Below the pieces are notes generated by a model. It was given only the letters and a program-made list of their open reading frames with translations. It was not told the origin of the DNA and did not search any database. From Planctomycetaceae bacterium (GTDB lineage Bacteria > Planctomycetota > Planctomycetia > Planctomycetales > Planctomycetaceae), in the NCBI GenBank assembly GCA_002726205.1, contig PBSL01000019.1, forward strand, positions 16,763 through 80,762: a stretch of 64,000 nucleotides of DNA, written 5' to 3'. Below, one piece after another: positions 26,756-35,938 of this stretch; positions within the stretch are counted from its first letter, which is position 1, and the number at the start of each line of letters is the position of its first letter. The position numbers and the translations under genes were made by a program.

Positions 26756-27928
26756 GCTGGCAGCGTCGGCAGACGCCGCCAGCATCGATCTGATCGCCTC
26801 GGCGATCTGTCGGGCGACGGTCGCGTGAGCGATTTCGTTGGGGTGCTGATCGGCCGGATCGACCCACAGCCGTCGAGTTTCCCCTGCGGCCCTTCGCGCC
26901 AGCGGTTCCCACAGGTCGGCCACCGTGGCCCGACCACAGTGGGCGGCGACCCGTTCATGGATTGCGCGGAAGGGGTGATTGGCGAGATCAAACAGCAGCG
27001 GGAACACGGCCACCAGCAACGGGGGTTCGATCTGCTGCAGGGCGTCGATCGAGGCCGCGCACGACTTCCAGCCACCGGTGGTCTCGGAAAACGTCGCCCG
27101 GTAATACGCGGCGGTTGCCGAGTCGAGTCGATTGGCCGCCCACAGGCTCCAGGCTCCCCGGACCAGCCGCGAGCGGAAGGGCCAGCCATCCGGCGATCGT
27201 GTCAGCCGGTCGCGCTGGCGTTCGATCGACCGTGGCACCCGGCCCGGTTCCTCCCCGTTTGTGTCGATCCGGAACAGCCGCTCCTCGGCGTCGTTGAGCG
27301 TGAAGGTGTAGACGACCAGGTCGGGATCGAGGTGGACGGCGTAACGTTGCCAGGTCCAGACCGCATCCGAGGCGTTGTGACCTCCGACGCCGAGGTTGTA
27401 GACCTCGAGACGGCGTCCCGAGGCGGCCAGTTCTGGACCCAGTTTGTCGGCGACCCGTTCGACGAACGTGTCGTTGTCGTGAACCCCCTCGCCGAAGGTG
27501 ATCGAATCTCCGAGAAAGACGATGCGAATCGTACCGGCGGGTTTTTCGCCGGCGGGCTGGATCCGTCCGTCAGCCTGCTCGGCCAGCGGAAACTCGCCTC
27601 CCCGGAATCCCAACCGGTTGGTGACGTGTTCGACGGTGCGATCTGCTCCGAAGTAACCTCGCGGGTTCCGCGCGTACCGGAAGCGGATCGTTTCGGAGGG
27701 CTTGTTCACGTGGCGGATCCACCCCCCGTCGTCGGGGGGAGGAATCAGCTTGAACTGGGCAGGAAACGTGTGCGGTTCCGGGAACCGGGGCTGGTCGACA
27801 AGCCACAGCAGGCATTCGCCCAGCAGCACGGCGACGAAAAGTCCGCCGGCGGTCACCGCCAGCCTGTGTTTCCGCGGCCGGGCCGGTGGCGACATCTCCG
27901 GATCCGGGGTGGTGGTCTCGGCGTTCAT
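26744..27928 (-). CDS. Membrane-anchored SGNH/GDSL hydrolase
   Basis: A 394-residue protein when started at 27928; that ATG shares one base with the stop of the upstream gene (TGATG), so translation is coupled, and the longer open frame to 28060 is not needed. One membrane segment (LAVTAGGLFVAVLLGECLLWL) near residues 23-43 anchors it. SGNH blocks: VFLGDSITFGEGV with the nucleophile Ser, NLGVGGHNASD, FTLND as block III, and DQHPNEIAH with the Asp-His pair. The fold is typical of ester hydrolases or O-acetyl-transfer partners working on envelope polysaccharide. It is paralogous to the gene immediately upstream. Confidence 0.88.
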   Translation of the reverse strand: MNAETTTPDPEMSPPARPRKHRLAVTAGGLFVAVLLGECLLWLVDQPRFPEPHTFPAQFKLIPPPDDGGWIRHVNKPSETIRFRYARNPRGYFGADRTVEHVTNRLGFRGGEFPLAEQADGRIQPAGEKPAGTIRIVFLGDSITFGEGVHDNDTFVERVADKLGPELAASGRRLEVYNLGVGGHNASDAVWTWQRYAVHLDPDLVVYTFTLNDAEERLFRIDTNGEEPGRVPRSIERQRDRLTRSPDGWPFRSRLVRGAWSLWAANRLDSATAAYYRATFSETTGGWKSCAASIDALQQIEPPLLVAVFPLLFDLANHPFRAIHERVAAHCGRATVADLWEPLARRAAGETRRLWVDPADQHPNEIAHATVARQIAEAIRSMLAASADAASSGP

Positions 27929-28983
27929 CACCTTGCGTCTCCGCCCGGCAGCAGTGGCACGAGTGCCTCGACCGCGAGACCGGCAATCCGTGAGTGGGCC
28001 GCCGGGGTGACGTGGATGATGTCCAGGAACAGCGACGGCTGATCCGGTGGGCGGTTCCATTTCTGCATGGCCGGGACAAGATCGACCAGGGGCAGCTCGT
28101 GCTCACGAGCAAACCGGTACAGTTCGACCTGCCACGGCGTTCGCTCGTCGCGGCTGTTCTCGACCTGGAACCGCTCACACCAGGCGATCAGTGCCAGTCG
28201 CGATCCGAGTTGACGGGTTCGAGCATGAAGCCGCGACAGCAGTTGGCGGTACTCGGCGGGTGTCACCCGCGGTCGAGACCCGCTGCCGGCGAGAGGGGCG
28301 TTGGTTCTCCAGAGCCTGCGGGCCAAGTGGCTGTTGCCGAGAAATCCGGGTGGGCCGAGCGCAGCGTGTTCGAGGTCACCCAGGCCGTCCCAGGCCGCAC
28401 GATCGTTGAAGCCGAAGCAGGCGACGACCACGTCGGGCTTGACGCGTGGACCCTCCTGGTCGAGCACGCGGCAGCCCTGGAAGAGCGTGTACCCCGGAAC
28501 GCCCGCGTTGAGGCACTCGAATCGATGTCCCGGGTTCTGCTCGTTGAGCCGGTCCTCGCAGTGAGCCACGAAGGTCTGGTCGTGGGCCACGCCAAATCCG
28601 AATGTGCAGGAATCGCCCAGGAAGAGCAGGCGGACCTCGTTGTCCGGCTTGACCGCGGCGATCTCGTGGTCCTCGCGAAATCCCTGCCGGTTGGCGATCA
28701 CGCCGAAGAACGGACCGCGATCGGTTTCCGTGATCGGTGCCGGCAGCGTGCTGCCGGGAACCAGCCGCCAGAAGCGTTCGCGGTCGTTGATCAATACGCC
28801 GGCGAATCGATCCAGCTTCAATCGCCGCAGTTCGTCGGTGTCCTGGGTGAAACGGATCGAAGGCGATTCGGGCAACGCCCGCACGAAGGCCTCGGCCAAC
28901 AGCAGCGCGGTGATCAGAACGATGCCCGACAGCGCCAATCGCTTGCCGAGTGAACCAGGAGGGCGGGGGGGCGTATCGGTCAC
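27928..28983 (-). CDS. Membrane-anchored SGNH/GDSL hydrolase
   Basis: A 351-residue protein with an N-terminal membrane segment (LALSGIVLITALLLAEAFV). Catalytic blocks are LLFLGDSCTFGFGVAHDQTF, LNAGVPGYTLFQG, ACFGFNDRAAW and DIIHVTPAAHSRIAG, so the Ser-Asn-His set appears complete. Expected to be an ester hydrolase facing the periplasm. It begins a two-gene unit with 26744-27928 and faces, across a 100-base divergent gap, a TMTC-like membrane protein and a third SGNH hydrolase, suggesting one polymer- or glycan-modification locus. Confidence 0.88.
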   Translation of the reverse strand: MTDTPPRPPGSLGKRLALSGIVLITALLLAEAFVRALPESPSIRFTQDTDELRRLKLDRFAGVLINDRERFWRLVPGSTLPAPITETDRGPFFGVIANRQGFREDHEIAAVKPDNEVRLLFLGDSCTFGFGVAHDQTFVAHCEDRLNEQNPGHRFECLNAGVPGYTLFQGCRVLDQEGPRVKPDVVVACFGFNDRAAWDGLGDLEHAALGPPGFLGNSHLARRLWRTNAPLAGSGSRPRVTPAEYRQLLSRLHARTRQLGSRLALIAWCERFQVENSRDERTPWQVELYRFAREHELPLVDLVPAMQKWNRPPDQPSLFLDIIHVTPAAHSRIAGLAVEALVPLLPGGDAR

Positions 28984-29025
28984 GCGGTGAGTTTACTGCA
29001 ACGGCCTCGGCCGCGCCGAGAAGAC

Positions 29026-29055
29026 TTCGCAGCGACGGTGGCGATGCCGTATGCT
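29026..29055 (+). promoter_or_regulatory. Possible sigma-70-type promoter for the TMTC-like gene
   Basis: TTCGCA at 29026-29031 and TATGCT at 29050-29055 are separated by 18 bases, 28 bases before the GTG start at 29084. Four of six bases match consensus in each box. The same TATGCT -10 with an 18-base spacer occurs before the Mo/W operon. Weak evidence only. Confidence 0.3.
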
Positions 29056-29083
29056 CGATGGTCTCGATCAGACGAGGTGACCG

Positions 29084-30754
29084 GTGGCCGGGTGGAAAGA
29101 ACTGCTGAGAGGCGATCCGCGGGTGGCGGCCGGGGTGCTGGTCCTGCTTGTCGTCTGCACCTACCTGCCGGCGCTCAGCGGCGATTTCCTCTGGGATGAC
29201 GACGCCCACGTGACCGACAGCCGTCCGGTTGTCGAGGCCGCAGGCCTGGCGGCGATCTGGATTCAGCCCGGCAGCGTGCCGCAGTACTACCCGTTGACGC
29301 ATACGAGTTTCTGGCTCGAGTACCGCTTGTGGAGTGATCGGCCGCTGGGGTACCACGCCGTCAACATCCTGCTGCACGCGGGCTCGGCGGTGTTGCTGTG
29401 GCGGGTGCTGCTGGGGCTTGGCTTGCCCGGTGCCTGGCTGGCGGCGGCACTGTTCGCGGTGCATCCGGTGCATGTCGAGAGCGTGGCGTGGATCAGCGAA
29501 CGCAAGAACACGCTCTCGGGCTTGTTTTGTCTGGCGGCGGCCGGGGCCTGGCTACGCTGGTGGCGGGCCGAGCCGGGGACTGCCCGCCGATGGTGGTGGG
29601 GTTCGCTGGGGCTGTTCCTGGCGGCACTGTTGTCGAAAACCGTCACCGGTACGCTGCCGGCGGCGCTGCTGGTCGTGGCCTGGTGGCAGACCGGTCGGAT
29701 CGGACGACGCGAGTGGCTCGGCGTGCTGCCGCTGATTGCACTGGCCGTGCCGCTGGGAGTGCTGACGATCTGGATGGAACACCAGCACATCGGTGCCGGT
29801 CGCCTCGATCTGGATCTTTCCCTGCTCGACCGCCTGCTGATTGCCGGCCGGGCTTGCTGGTTCTATGCCGGCAAGCTGGCCTGGCCGGTCGGCCTGGCCT
29901 TCATCTACCCCCGCTGGTTAGTCGACGTCGATTCACCCGTCGACTGGTGCTACCCGCTGGCGGCCGCGGCAACGATCGCCGGGCTCTGGTGGAGCCGGGG
30001 CCGGATTGGCCGGGGACCGCTGGCGGTCGTGTTGCTGTTTGCCGGCACGCTGACTCCGGCACTGGGGTTCGTGGATGTTTACCCCATGCAGTTCTCGTTC
30101 GTCGCCGATCATTTCCAGTACCTGGCGAGCATCGCGGTGCTGGTGGGAGTGGCCTGGATCGTCGCGACAAGAACCGACGTCGTCTATGGAACGATCCTGG
30201 TCGTGGGAATGGCCGTTCTCTCGTGGCAACAGTGCGGGATCTACCATGACCGGGAGACACTCTGGAGGGACACGGTGGCGAAGAACCCGGGTTCGTCACT
30301 GGCCCAGACCAGCCTTGGCAACGAACTCGGATCGCGCGGAGCCCACGTTCAGGCGGAACGGCGGCACCGTGCGGCGATTGCCATCGATTCGACCTATGCC
30401 GATGCCTGGACGAACCTGGCGGTGGAATTGAATGCGCAGGGGCGCGATTCGGAGGCGCTCGAAGCCGCCCGGGAGGCGGTCCGGCAGGCCGATTGGTTGC
30501 CGGTGGCACGATTGAACCTGGCGTTGGGGCTGGCTGCCGTCGAACGTTACGATGAGGCCGTCGCGCAACTGCACCGGGCAGTGGATCTTGACGAACGGTT
30601 CGTGGCCGCCTGGGTCCAACTGGCCCGCGTCGAGTGGCTACGAAATGACCCGGCGGCGGCCAACCAGGCAATTCAACAACTCCGTCAACTCGACCCGGCA
30701 CTTGCCCAACAACTTGGCCGGGAACTTGCCAGGGAACAGGCCAGGGATCGATGA
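29084..30754 (+). CDS. TMTC-like polytopic membrane protein with TPR domain (GT-C type)
   Basis: A 556-residue protein beginning with GTG after a GAGG ribosome site. About ten membrane segments span residues 15-385. The first extracytoplasmic loop carries FLWDDDAHVTDSRPV, an acidic motif typical of GT-C glycosyltransferases of the PMT/TMTC kind, followed by YYPLTHTSFWLEY and FAVHPVHVESVAWISERKN, a block shared with the TMTC/DUF1736 family. Residues 395-550 are TPR repeats (SSLAQTSLGNEL, YADAWTNLAVELNAQGRDSE). Likely function: lipid-linked sugar transfer to protein or polymer at the membrane, inferred from family. Its stop overlaps the next start by four bases (ATGA). Confidence 0.85.
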   Translation: MAGWKELLRGDPRVAAGVLVLLVVCTYLPALSGDFLWDDDAHVTDSRPVVEAAGLAAIWIQPGSVPQYYPLTHTSFWLEYRLWSDRPLGYHAVNILLHAGSAVLLWRVLLGLGLPGAWLAAALFAVHPVHVESVAWISERKNTLSGLFCLAAAGAWLRWWRAEPGTARRWWWGSLGLFLAALLSKTVTGTLPAALLVVAWWQTGRIGRREWLGVLPLIALAVPLGVLTIWMEHQHIGAGRLDLDLSLLDRLLIAGRACWFYAGKLAWPVGLAFIYPRWLVDVDSPVDWCYPLAAAATIAGLWWSRGRIGRGPLAVVLLFAGTLTPALGFVDVYPMQFSFVADHFQYLASIAVLVGVAWIVATRTDVVYGTILVVGMAVLSWQQCGIYHDRETLWRDTVAKNPGSSLAQTSLGNELGSRGAHVQAERRHRAAIAIDSTYADAWTNLAVELNAQGRDSEALEAAREAVRQADWLPVARLNLALGLAAVERYDEAVAQLHRAVDLDERFVAAWVQLARVEWLRNDPAAANQAIQQLRQLDPALAQQLGRELAREQARDR

Positions 30755-32025
30755 ACGAACCGATCGCACCGACACCCGGCAGCCGGCGGACGTGGACGAT
30801 GCGGTTGCTGGCGCTGTCGCTGCCGTTGGTCGTACTGGTTGCCTGCGAACTCGCGTTACGCCTTGCCGGGCTGTTTCCCGACAGCAGCCGGCAGTTGACC
30901 CCGGTGGGCTTTGCGGCGGGGACGAATTTCTTTCCCGAGTGGGAAGACGAGCTCGAGATGCCCAGGCCGAAGGGCCAGTTGAGGATCTTTACGATGGGTG
31001 GTTCGACGACGCACGGCTTCGGTGTCGAGGAACCCTTTGCCGTCCTGTTGCAGAAACGATTCGACGTCGAACGTTCCGATCGGGCCGCGACATCTGCGGT
31101 CGAGGTGATCAATGCGGGCTACCCGTCCTATGGCAGCCACCGTGTGCTGGCGATCGCCCGCCGGGCCAGCGGCTTTTCACCGAATTGGTTAATCGTCTAT
31201 ATGGGCCACAACGAGTTTCTCGAGGACGTGTTCTACGACCCCGACGGACTCGTGGCACGAATGGAACACACCGCCGAGTTTGCTCGCAGCCTCCGCGTGG
31301 TCAACGGGATGCGGCTTCTGCTCGGCGAACCCCAGATGGGCATCCGTAGTCAGTTGCCGGCCCAGTTTTTCAAGAACGACAACTACCCGCTGATCCACTC
31401 GCGGGCCGAGGTCATCCTGAGATTGAAGTTGCTGCGAGAGCACATCCGGGAAATCATTGCAGCGGCGAACCGGGTGGGAGCGGGGGTCGTGATCATCCCG
31501 GCGGTTCCCAACCTGCTGGTGCCTCCGGGCGATTCGGTGCATGGGCCGGGGGTCGACGGCAGCTCGGGCCGCTGGCTGGAACTGGAAGGATTGGCGGCAG
31601 GTCAATTCGAGGCCCGCGACTGGGATGGGTTGAGCAACAGCTGTGACGAGTTGTTGCGGATGGACGATGGTTACGCGATCTCGCATTACTGGTCGGGCAT
31701 GTCGCTGTTGGGCCGCGGCCGGATTGATGAGGGACGGACGGCACTGGTCGAGGCCAATCGCCGGGATCAGCGTGGCATCCGCAGCAACGCCGACGTGATC
31801 GAGACGATGGTCGAGGCCACCCGGGAGGAGGGGGCGATCCTGCTGACCGTCGACCCACTTTTCGACAGGGAGTTCGAGGCCGAGTTCAAGCGACGCATGG
31901 CCGGTCGTGACCAGTCGCTGTTTATCGACCACTGCCATCCCAGCCAGCGGGGTCACGCGATGATCGCCAACGCCGTCTTCGAACTGCTGCAGGAACGACA
32001 GCCCGGCGGTTCCGGCAGGGAATAG
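30751..32025 (+). CDS. SGNH hydrolase-like protein with TPR-like insert
   Basis: A 424-residue protein, translationally coupled to the TMTC-like gene by an ATGA overlap. One N-terminal membrane segment (LLALSLPLVVLVACELALRL). SGNH blocks: FTMGGSTTHGFGVEEPFAVL (nucleophile Ser in GGST), INAGYPSYGSHRV, VYMGHNEFLEDVF, and C-terminal DHCHPSQRGHAMIANAVFE, with Asp and His. A helical TPR-like stretch (about residues 275-335) separates blocks III and V. Membrane-anchored SGNH proteins beside glycosyltransferases usually edit acyl groups on exported glycans; that role is inferred here from context. Confidence 0.85.
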   Translation: MNEPIAPTPGSRRTWTMRLLALSLPLVVLVACELALRLAGLFPDSSRQLTPVGFAAGTNFFPEWEDELEMPRPKGQLRIFTMGGSTTHGFGVEEPFAVLLQKRFDVERSDRAATSAVEVINAGYPSYGSHRVLAIARRASGFSPNWLIVYMGHNEFLEDVFYDPDGLVARMEHTAEFARSLRVVNGMRLLLGEPQMGIRSQLPAQFFKNDNYPLIHSRAEVILRLKLLREHIREIIAAANRVGAGVVIIPAVPNLLVPPGDSVHGPGVDGSSGRWLELEGLAAGQFEARDWDGLSNSCDELLRMDDGYAISHYWSGMSLLGRGRIDEGRTALVEANRRDQRGIRSNADVIETMVEATREEGAILLTVDPLFDREFEAEFKRRMAGRDQSLFIDHCHPSQRGHAMIANAVFELLQERQPGGSGRE

Positions 32026-32134
32026 GCCAACCGCGTCCCATCCCGACACCGGGATACTGTCGACTTCGACGCGCTCGACCGCCACACTGGCATTGCCAGG
32101 CCAGGCGGCAACAGATTTTCGAGAGGACCGATTG

Positions 32135-35100
32135 ATGTCATCCTTCACCGGTTTCGGCAACCGCTGGAGGTTGGTCGGATTGCTGGCCCTGCTGCCAATC
32201 CTCTTGACTCGCTCGCTTGCCGCAGCCGACTGGCCGATGTGGCGTCACGACGCGGGTCGATCGGCCGCCACCGATGAGGAACTGGCCACGACGCTGCATC
32301 GACGCTGGACCCGGCACCTGCCTCGCCTGCAGGGCGCCTGGCTCGACCAGGACCACCTGACCATCGATGCCGTTTACCAGCCCATCGTGGCCAACGGCCT
32401 GTTGTATGTCGGCTCGTCGTACAACGACACGCTGGTGGCCTGGGACCTTGCCACCGGAAAACCGCGGTGGCGGTTCGCTGCCGAGGGTCCGATCCGATAC
32501 GCGCCCGTCGCCGACAAGGGCCGGATCTATTTCGTGGCCGACGACGGCTGTCTTTACTGCCTCGACGGTCTGACCGGCAAGCTGCGCTGGCGCAACCGGG
32601 CGGCTCCCACCAATCGCAAGGTCCTGGGCAACGGTCGCCTGGTTTCAGCCTGGCCCGCCCGCGGGGCCCCCGTGTTGCTTGGCGGCCAGGTCTACTTTGC
32701 CGCCAGCATCTGGCCGTTCATGGGAATCTTCATCCAGGCGGTTGATGCCGAAACCGGCCGGATCACCTGGCGCAACGACGGCACCGGATCGCTGTACATG
32801 TTGCAGCCCCACAACAGCCCGGCCTTTGCCGGCCTGGCTCCCCAGGGCTATCTTGCCGCACACGGCGACACGCTGATGATTCCCAACGGTCGCAGTGTTC
32901 CGGCTCGTCTCGACCGGCACACCGGCCAGCTGAAGTACTTTCAACTGGCGGCTCATCGCGCCGACGGCGGCGATCAACTTGCGGTATCGGCCAAAGCGTT
33001 CTTCAGCGGCGGTGTCGCCTTCGACCTCGAGACCGGGGTCAACAGGATCAGTCTCGGCGGCAACCGTTGCCCGGTCTTTTCCGGAGGGATTGCCTACACC
33101 GGGGGCAACGTTCTGAAGGCCTGGAACATTGCGCCGTTGGCAGCCACCACGACCGTCGATCGCAAGGGGCAGCCCAAGGCGGCGTTTGCGTTCCCCGAGG
33201 CCTGGTCGGCCGACATCAAGGCCGAGGTGTTCCTCAAGGCCGGCAAACGTCTTTACGGCACCAGTCCCGGGGGGCTGGTTGCGATCGACCTTCCCGTCGG
33301 TGACCGGAAAGCCGGGATCTCGTGGACAACACCGCTGGAGGGGACCACGGCCAGCGGTTCGGTCACCGGTATGCTGGCCGCCGCCGGGCACCTGGTCGTC
33401 GTGACCAGCGGCGGTGCAATCTCCTGCTACGGACCCGATGCGACAAGCAACCCGGTGGAATTTCCGGCGGTCGTCCCGTTGACCCTGCCTCCGACCGATC
33501 CTGCCCGACAACGGGTTGCTGCACTCTTGAAAACGACAGGTGTCCGCGACGGCATCGCCGTTGTCCTGGGCCTGAAGGACGGCGGCCTCGTGCAGGCGCT
33601 GGCGCTGGTACCGCGCCTGCAGGTCATCGGTGTCGATGCCGATGCCGGTCGGGTCCGGTCGATCCGGCGGCGGCTTGATGCCGCCGGGATTTCCCGAACG
33701 CGAGCGGCCGTTCATGTCGGAGATCCTCTCGACTTCGAATTTCCTCCGTACCTGGCCAATCTGGTCACGACCGAGAACCTGGCGACCCTGGGAAATGGCG
33801 GCGAGCGAATTGTCCGGCAGGCCTTCAACGTGCTGCGTCCCTACGGCGGCGTGGCCGTGTTGCCGCTGGACAACATCGGGCACATCGGGATGGCGGCAGC
33901 CGTCGAGCGGTCCGGGATCGTCGGCGGCCACCTGCGTCGCGGCGGGGGGTTGACGCTGCTCGAGCGTCGCGGCCCGTTGCCGGGGTCGGCTCCGTGGACG
34001 CACCAGTATGCCGATGTCGGCAACACCTCGGTTTCCCAGGACAATCGTGTCAGGGCTCCGCTGGGCCTGCTGTGGTTCGGGGGCAGCTCGAACAAGAGCA
34101 TTCTGCCCCGTCACGGTCACGGGCCGACCGAGCAGGTCATCGGGGGTCGCCTGTTCATCGAGGGACCGGACCTGATCCGTGCCGTTGATGTCTACACCGG
34201 CCGAGTGCTCTGGGAAGCCCGCCTGCCGGGTGTCGGCAAGGACTTCAACTTCACCGGTCACCAGCCCGGCGCCAACGCCACCGGCAGTAATTACGCCAGC
34301 GTCGAGGACGGCGTCTACGTCGCCTACCGTTCCCGCTGTGTTCGGCTTGACCCGGTCACCGGCAGCGTCGTCTCCGAGTTTTCCCTGCCACCGTTGCCCG
34401 GCGGTGGACGGCCGAAATGGGGATACATCGGCGTCTGGCAGGACTTGCTGATCGCCGGCGCCGACCCGCTCGTCTACGAGAAGAAGCGGGTCGGCGGCAA
34501 AACTCATGATGGGACAACCAGCCGTTTCCTGGTCGTGATGAATCGCCACAACGGCCGTGTGCTCTGGAGCCGCGAGGCCCGTTACGGATTCCGCCACAAC
34601 GCGATCGTGCTGGGCAATGGAAAGCTGTACACGATTGACCGGCTGCCCGAGACGATCATTGCCCTGATGGCCCGCCGGGGTCGCAAGCCGACCGGCAGGC
34701 CGCAACTGCTGGCACTGGACGCCCGGTCCGGCAGGGAGGTCTGGAGTACCACCCGGGACGTGTTTGGGACCTGGCTGGGTTTTTCCAGCGAGCACGATCT
34801 GCTGCTGCACTGCGGTCGCGCGGCCAGCGATATGCTTCTTGATGAACCCAGCAACCGGATGGTTGTTTACCGGGGCCGCGACGGAACCGTTCGTTGGGAC
34901 AAGCCGCAGTCGCACGGCGGACCCTGCCTGATCAACGGCCGGATGATCTTCACGCAGGGAGCGGCCGTTTCACTGCTGACCGGGGAAACGCTCAACCGCA
35001 TCAATCCATTGACCGGGAAAATCGAGCCCTGGAACTACACCCGCAACTACGGTTGCAACTCGGCCGTGGGCAGCCGTCACCTGCTGACATTTCGTTCGGC

Positions 35101-35830
35101 CGCGGCGGGTTTCTTCGACCTCGCCCGCGACGGTGGGACCGGTAACCTCGGCGGCTTTCGTTCGAGTTGTTCGACCAACCTGATCTGCGCCGACGGGGTG
35201 CTCAACGCGCCCGACTACACCCGGACCTGCACCTGTTCCTACCAGAACCAGGCCTCGCTGGCCCTGGTGCACGATCCGACCGCGGAGATGTGGACCTTCA
35301 ACAAGCTGGTGTTGGGCAGTTCGCCGATCAGAAGAATGGGTCTGAACCTGGGGGCCCCCGGCGACCGGCGGCACGACGATGGGACGCTCTGGCTGGAGTA
35401 CCCAATCGTGGGAGGGCCTTCGCCGCAACTCGATGTCAAGATCGGGTCCGGGACGCTCGAATGGTACTGCGGCCACTCCGCGCGGATGAACGGCGGGAAC
35501 GGGCCGGCCTGGATCGGCGCCTCCGGAGTCCGTGGTATCGGCAGCCTGAGTCTGGGACTGCCCGGGAAGGGGCGCTACACGATTCGCCTGCATTTTGCCG
35601 AACCCGATGCGATCAAGCCCGGCCGCCGTCGATTCTCGGTTTTGGTCCAGGGTCGCGTGGTACTCGAGGACCTCGATATCATCCGCACCGCCGGCCGCCG
35701 CCGTCGGACGTTGGTCCACGAGGTGACCGGTGTGGAAATCGCCGACCAGCTTCGGCTGCAACTGGTGCCGTTTGCCGGTTCGCTGCCGGCGGTCCTGAGT
35801 GGGATCGAGGTACTGGCGGAGGAAAAATAA
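32135..35830 (+). CDS. PQQ-like beta-propeller protein with internal methyltransferase-like and C-terminal malectin-like domains
   Basis: A 1231-residue exported protein. I start it at 32135 after GAGAGGA; the signal ends SLAAADWPMWRHDAGRSA, the usual beginning of planctomycete PQQ propellers. Residues 40-450 and 620-1080 are propeller repeats with blades such as LVAWDLATGKPRWRF, LDGLTGKLRWRNRA and LDARSGREVWSTTRD. Between them, about residues 455-615, lies a Rossmann-like segment: GIAVVLGLKDGGLVQALALV, VIGVDADAGRVRSIRRRLDA and NVLRPYGGVAVLPL, matching class I SAM methyltransferases but with a degraded glycine motif. Residues 1100-1230 look like a malectin carbohydrate-binding domain (YTIRLHFAEPD, FSVLVQGRVVLEDLDI). 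Substrate unknown. Confidence 0.85.
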   Translation: MSSFTGFGNRWRLVGLLALLPILLTRSLAAADWPMWRHDAGRSAATDEELATTLHRRWTRHLPRLQGAWLDQDHLTIDAVYQPIVANGLLYVGSSYNDTLVAWDLATGKPRWRFAAEGPIRYAPVADKGRIYFVADDGCLYCLDGLTGKLRWRNRAAPTNRKVLGNGRLVSAWPARGAPVLLGGQVYFAASIWPFMGIFIQAVDAETGRITWRNDGTGSLYMLQPHNSPAFAGLAPQGYLAAHGDTLMIPNGRSVPARLDRHTGQLKYFQLAAHRADGGDQLAVSAKAFFSGGVAFDLETGVNRISLGGNRCPVFSGGIAYTGGNVLKAWNIAPLAATTTVDRKGQPKAAFAFPEAWSADIKAEVFLKAGKRLYGTSPGGLVAIDLPVGDRKAGISWTTPLEGTTASGSVTGMLAAAGHLVVVTSGGAISCYGPDATSNPVEFPAVVPLTLPPTDPARQRVAALLKTTGVRDGIAVVLGLKDGGLVQALALVPRLQVIGVDADAGRVRSIRRRLDAAGISRTRAAVHVGDPLDFEFPPYLANLVTTENLATLGNGGERIVRQAFNVLRPYGGVAVLPLDNIGHIGMAAAVERSGIVGGHLRRGGGLTLLERRGPLPGSAPWTHQYADVGNTSVSQDNRVRAPLGLLWFGGSSNKSILPRHGHGPTEQVIGGRLFIEGPDLIRAVDVYTGRVLWEARLPGVGKDFNFTGHQPGANATGSNYASVEDGVYVAYRSRCVRLDPVTGSVVSEFSLPPLPGGGRPKWGYIGVWQDLLIAGADPLVYEKKRVGGKTHDGTTSRFLVVMNRHNGRVLWSREARYGFRHNAIVLGNGKLYTIDRLPETIIALMARRGRKPTGRPQLLALDARSGREVWSTTRDVFGTWLGFSSEHDLLLHCGRAASDMLLDEPSNRMVVYRGRDGTVRWDKPQSHGGPCLINGRMIFTQGAAVSLLTGETLNRINPLTGKIEPWNYTRNYGCNSAVGSRHLLTFRSAAAGFFDLARDGGTGNLGGFRSSCSTNLICADGVLNAPDYTRTCTCSYQNQASLALVHDPTAEMWTFNKLVLGSSPIRRMGLNLGAPGDRRHDDGTLWLEYPIVGGPSPQLDVKIGSGTLEWYCGHSARMNGGNGPAWIGASGVRGIGSLSLGLPGKGRYTIRLHFAEPDAIKPGRRRFSVLVQGRVVLEDLDIIRTAGRRRRTLVHEVTGVEIADQLRLQLVPFAGSLPAVLSGIEVLAEEK

Positions 35831-35857
35831 ACGGTTTCACCGGGAAATCGCTGCCAG

Positions 35858-35887
35858 TTGTTCGTTCACCGGCCGACAGTGTATGCT
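35858..35887 (+). promoter_or_regulatory. Possible promoter for the Mo/W transport and cofactor operon
   Basis: TTGTTC at 35858-35863 and TATGCT at 35882-35887 with an 18-base spacer, about 50 bases before the first gene. No ModE-like palindrome and no room for a molybdenum-cofactor riboswitch were seen. A strong AGGAGG at 35902-35907 lies downstream within the predicted leader. Confidence 0.33.
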
Positions 35888-35938
35888 GGTCGATCCTGAT
35901 CAGGAGGAGCCGGTCAAATTCGTTCCAGGAAACGACTC

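Noticed and set aside
32645..34915. A 756-residue open frame on the minus strand
   Set aside because: Lies fully antisense to the PQQ/malectin gene, has no recognisable domain, and arises because GC-rich codon use keeps the opposite strand free of stops.
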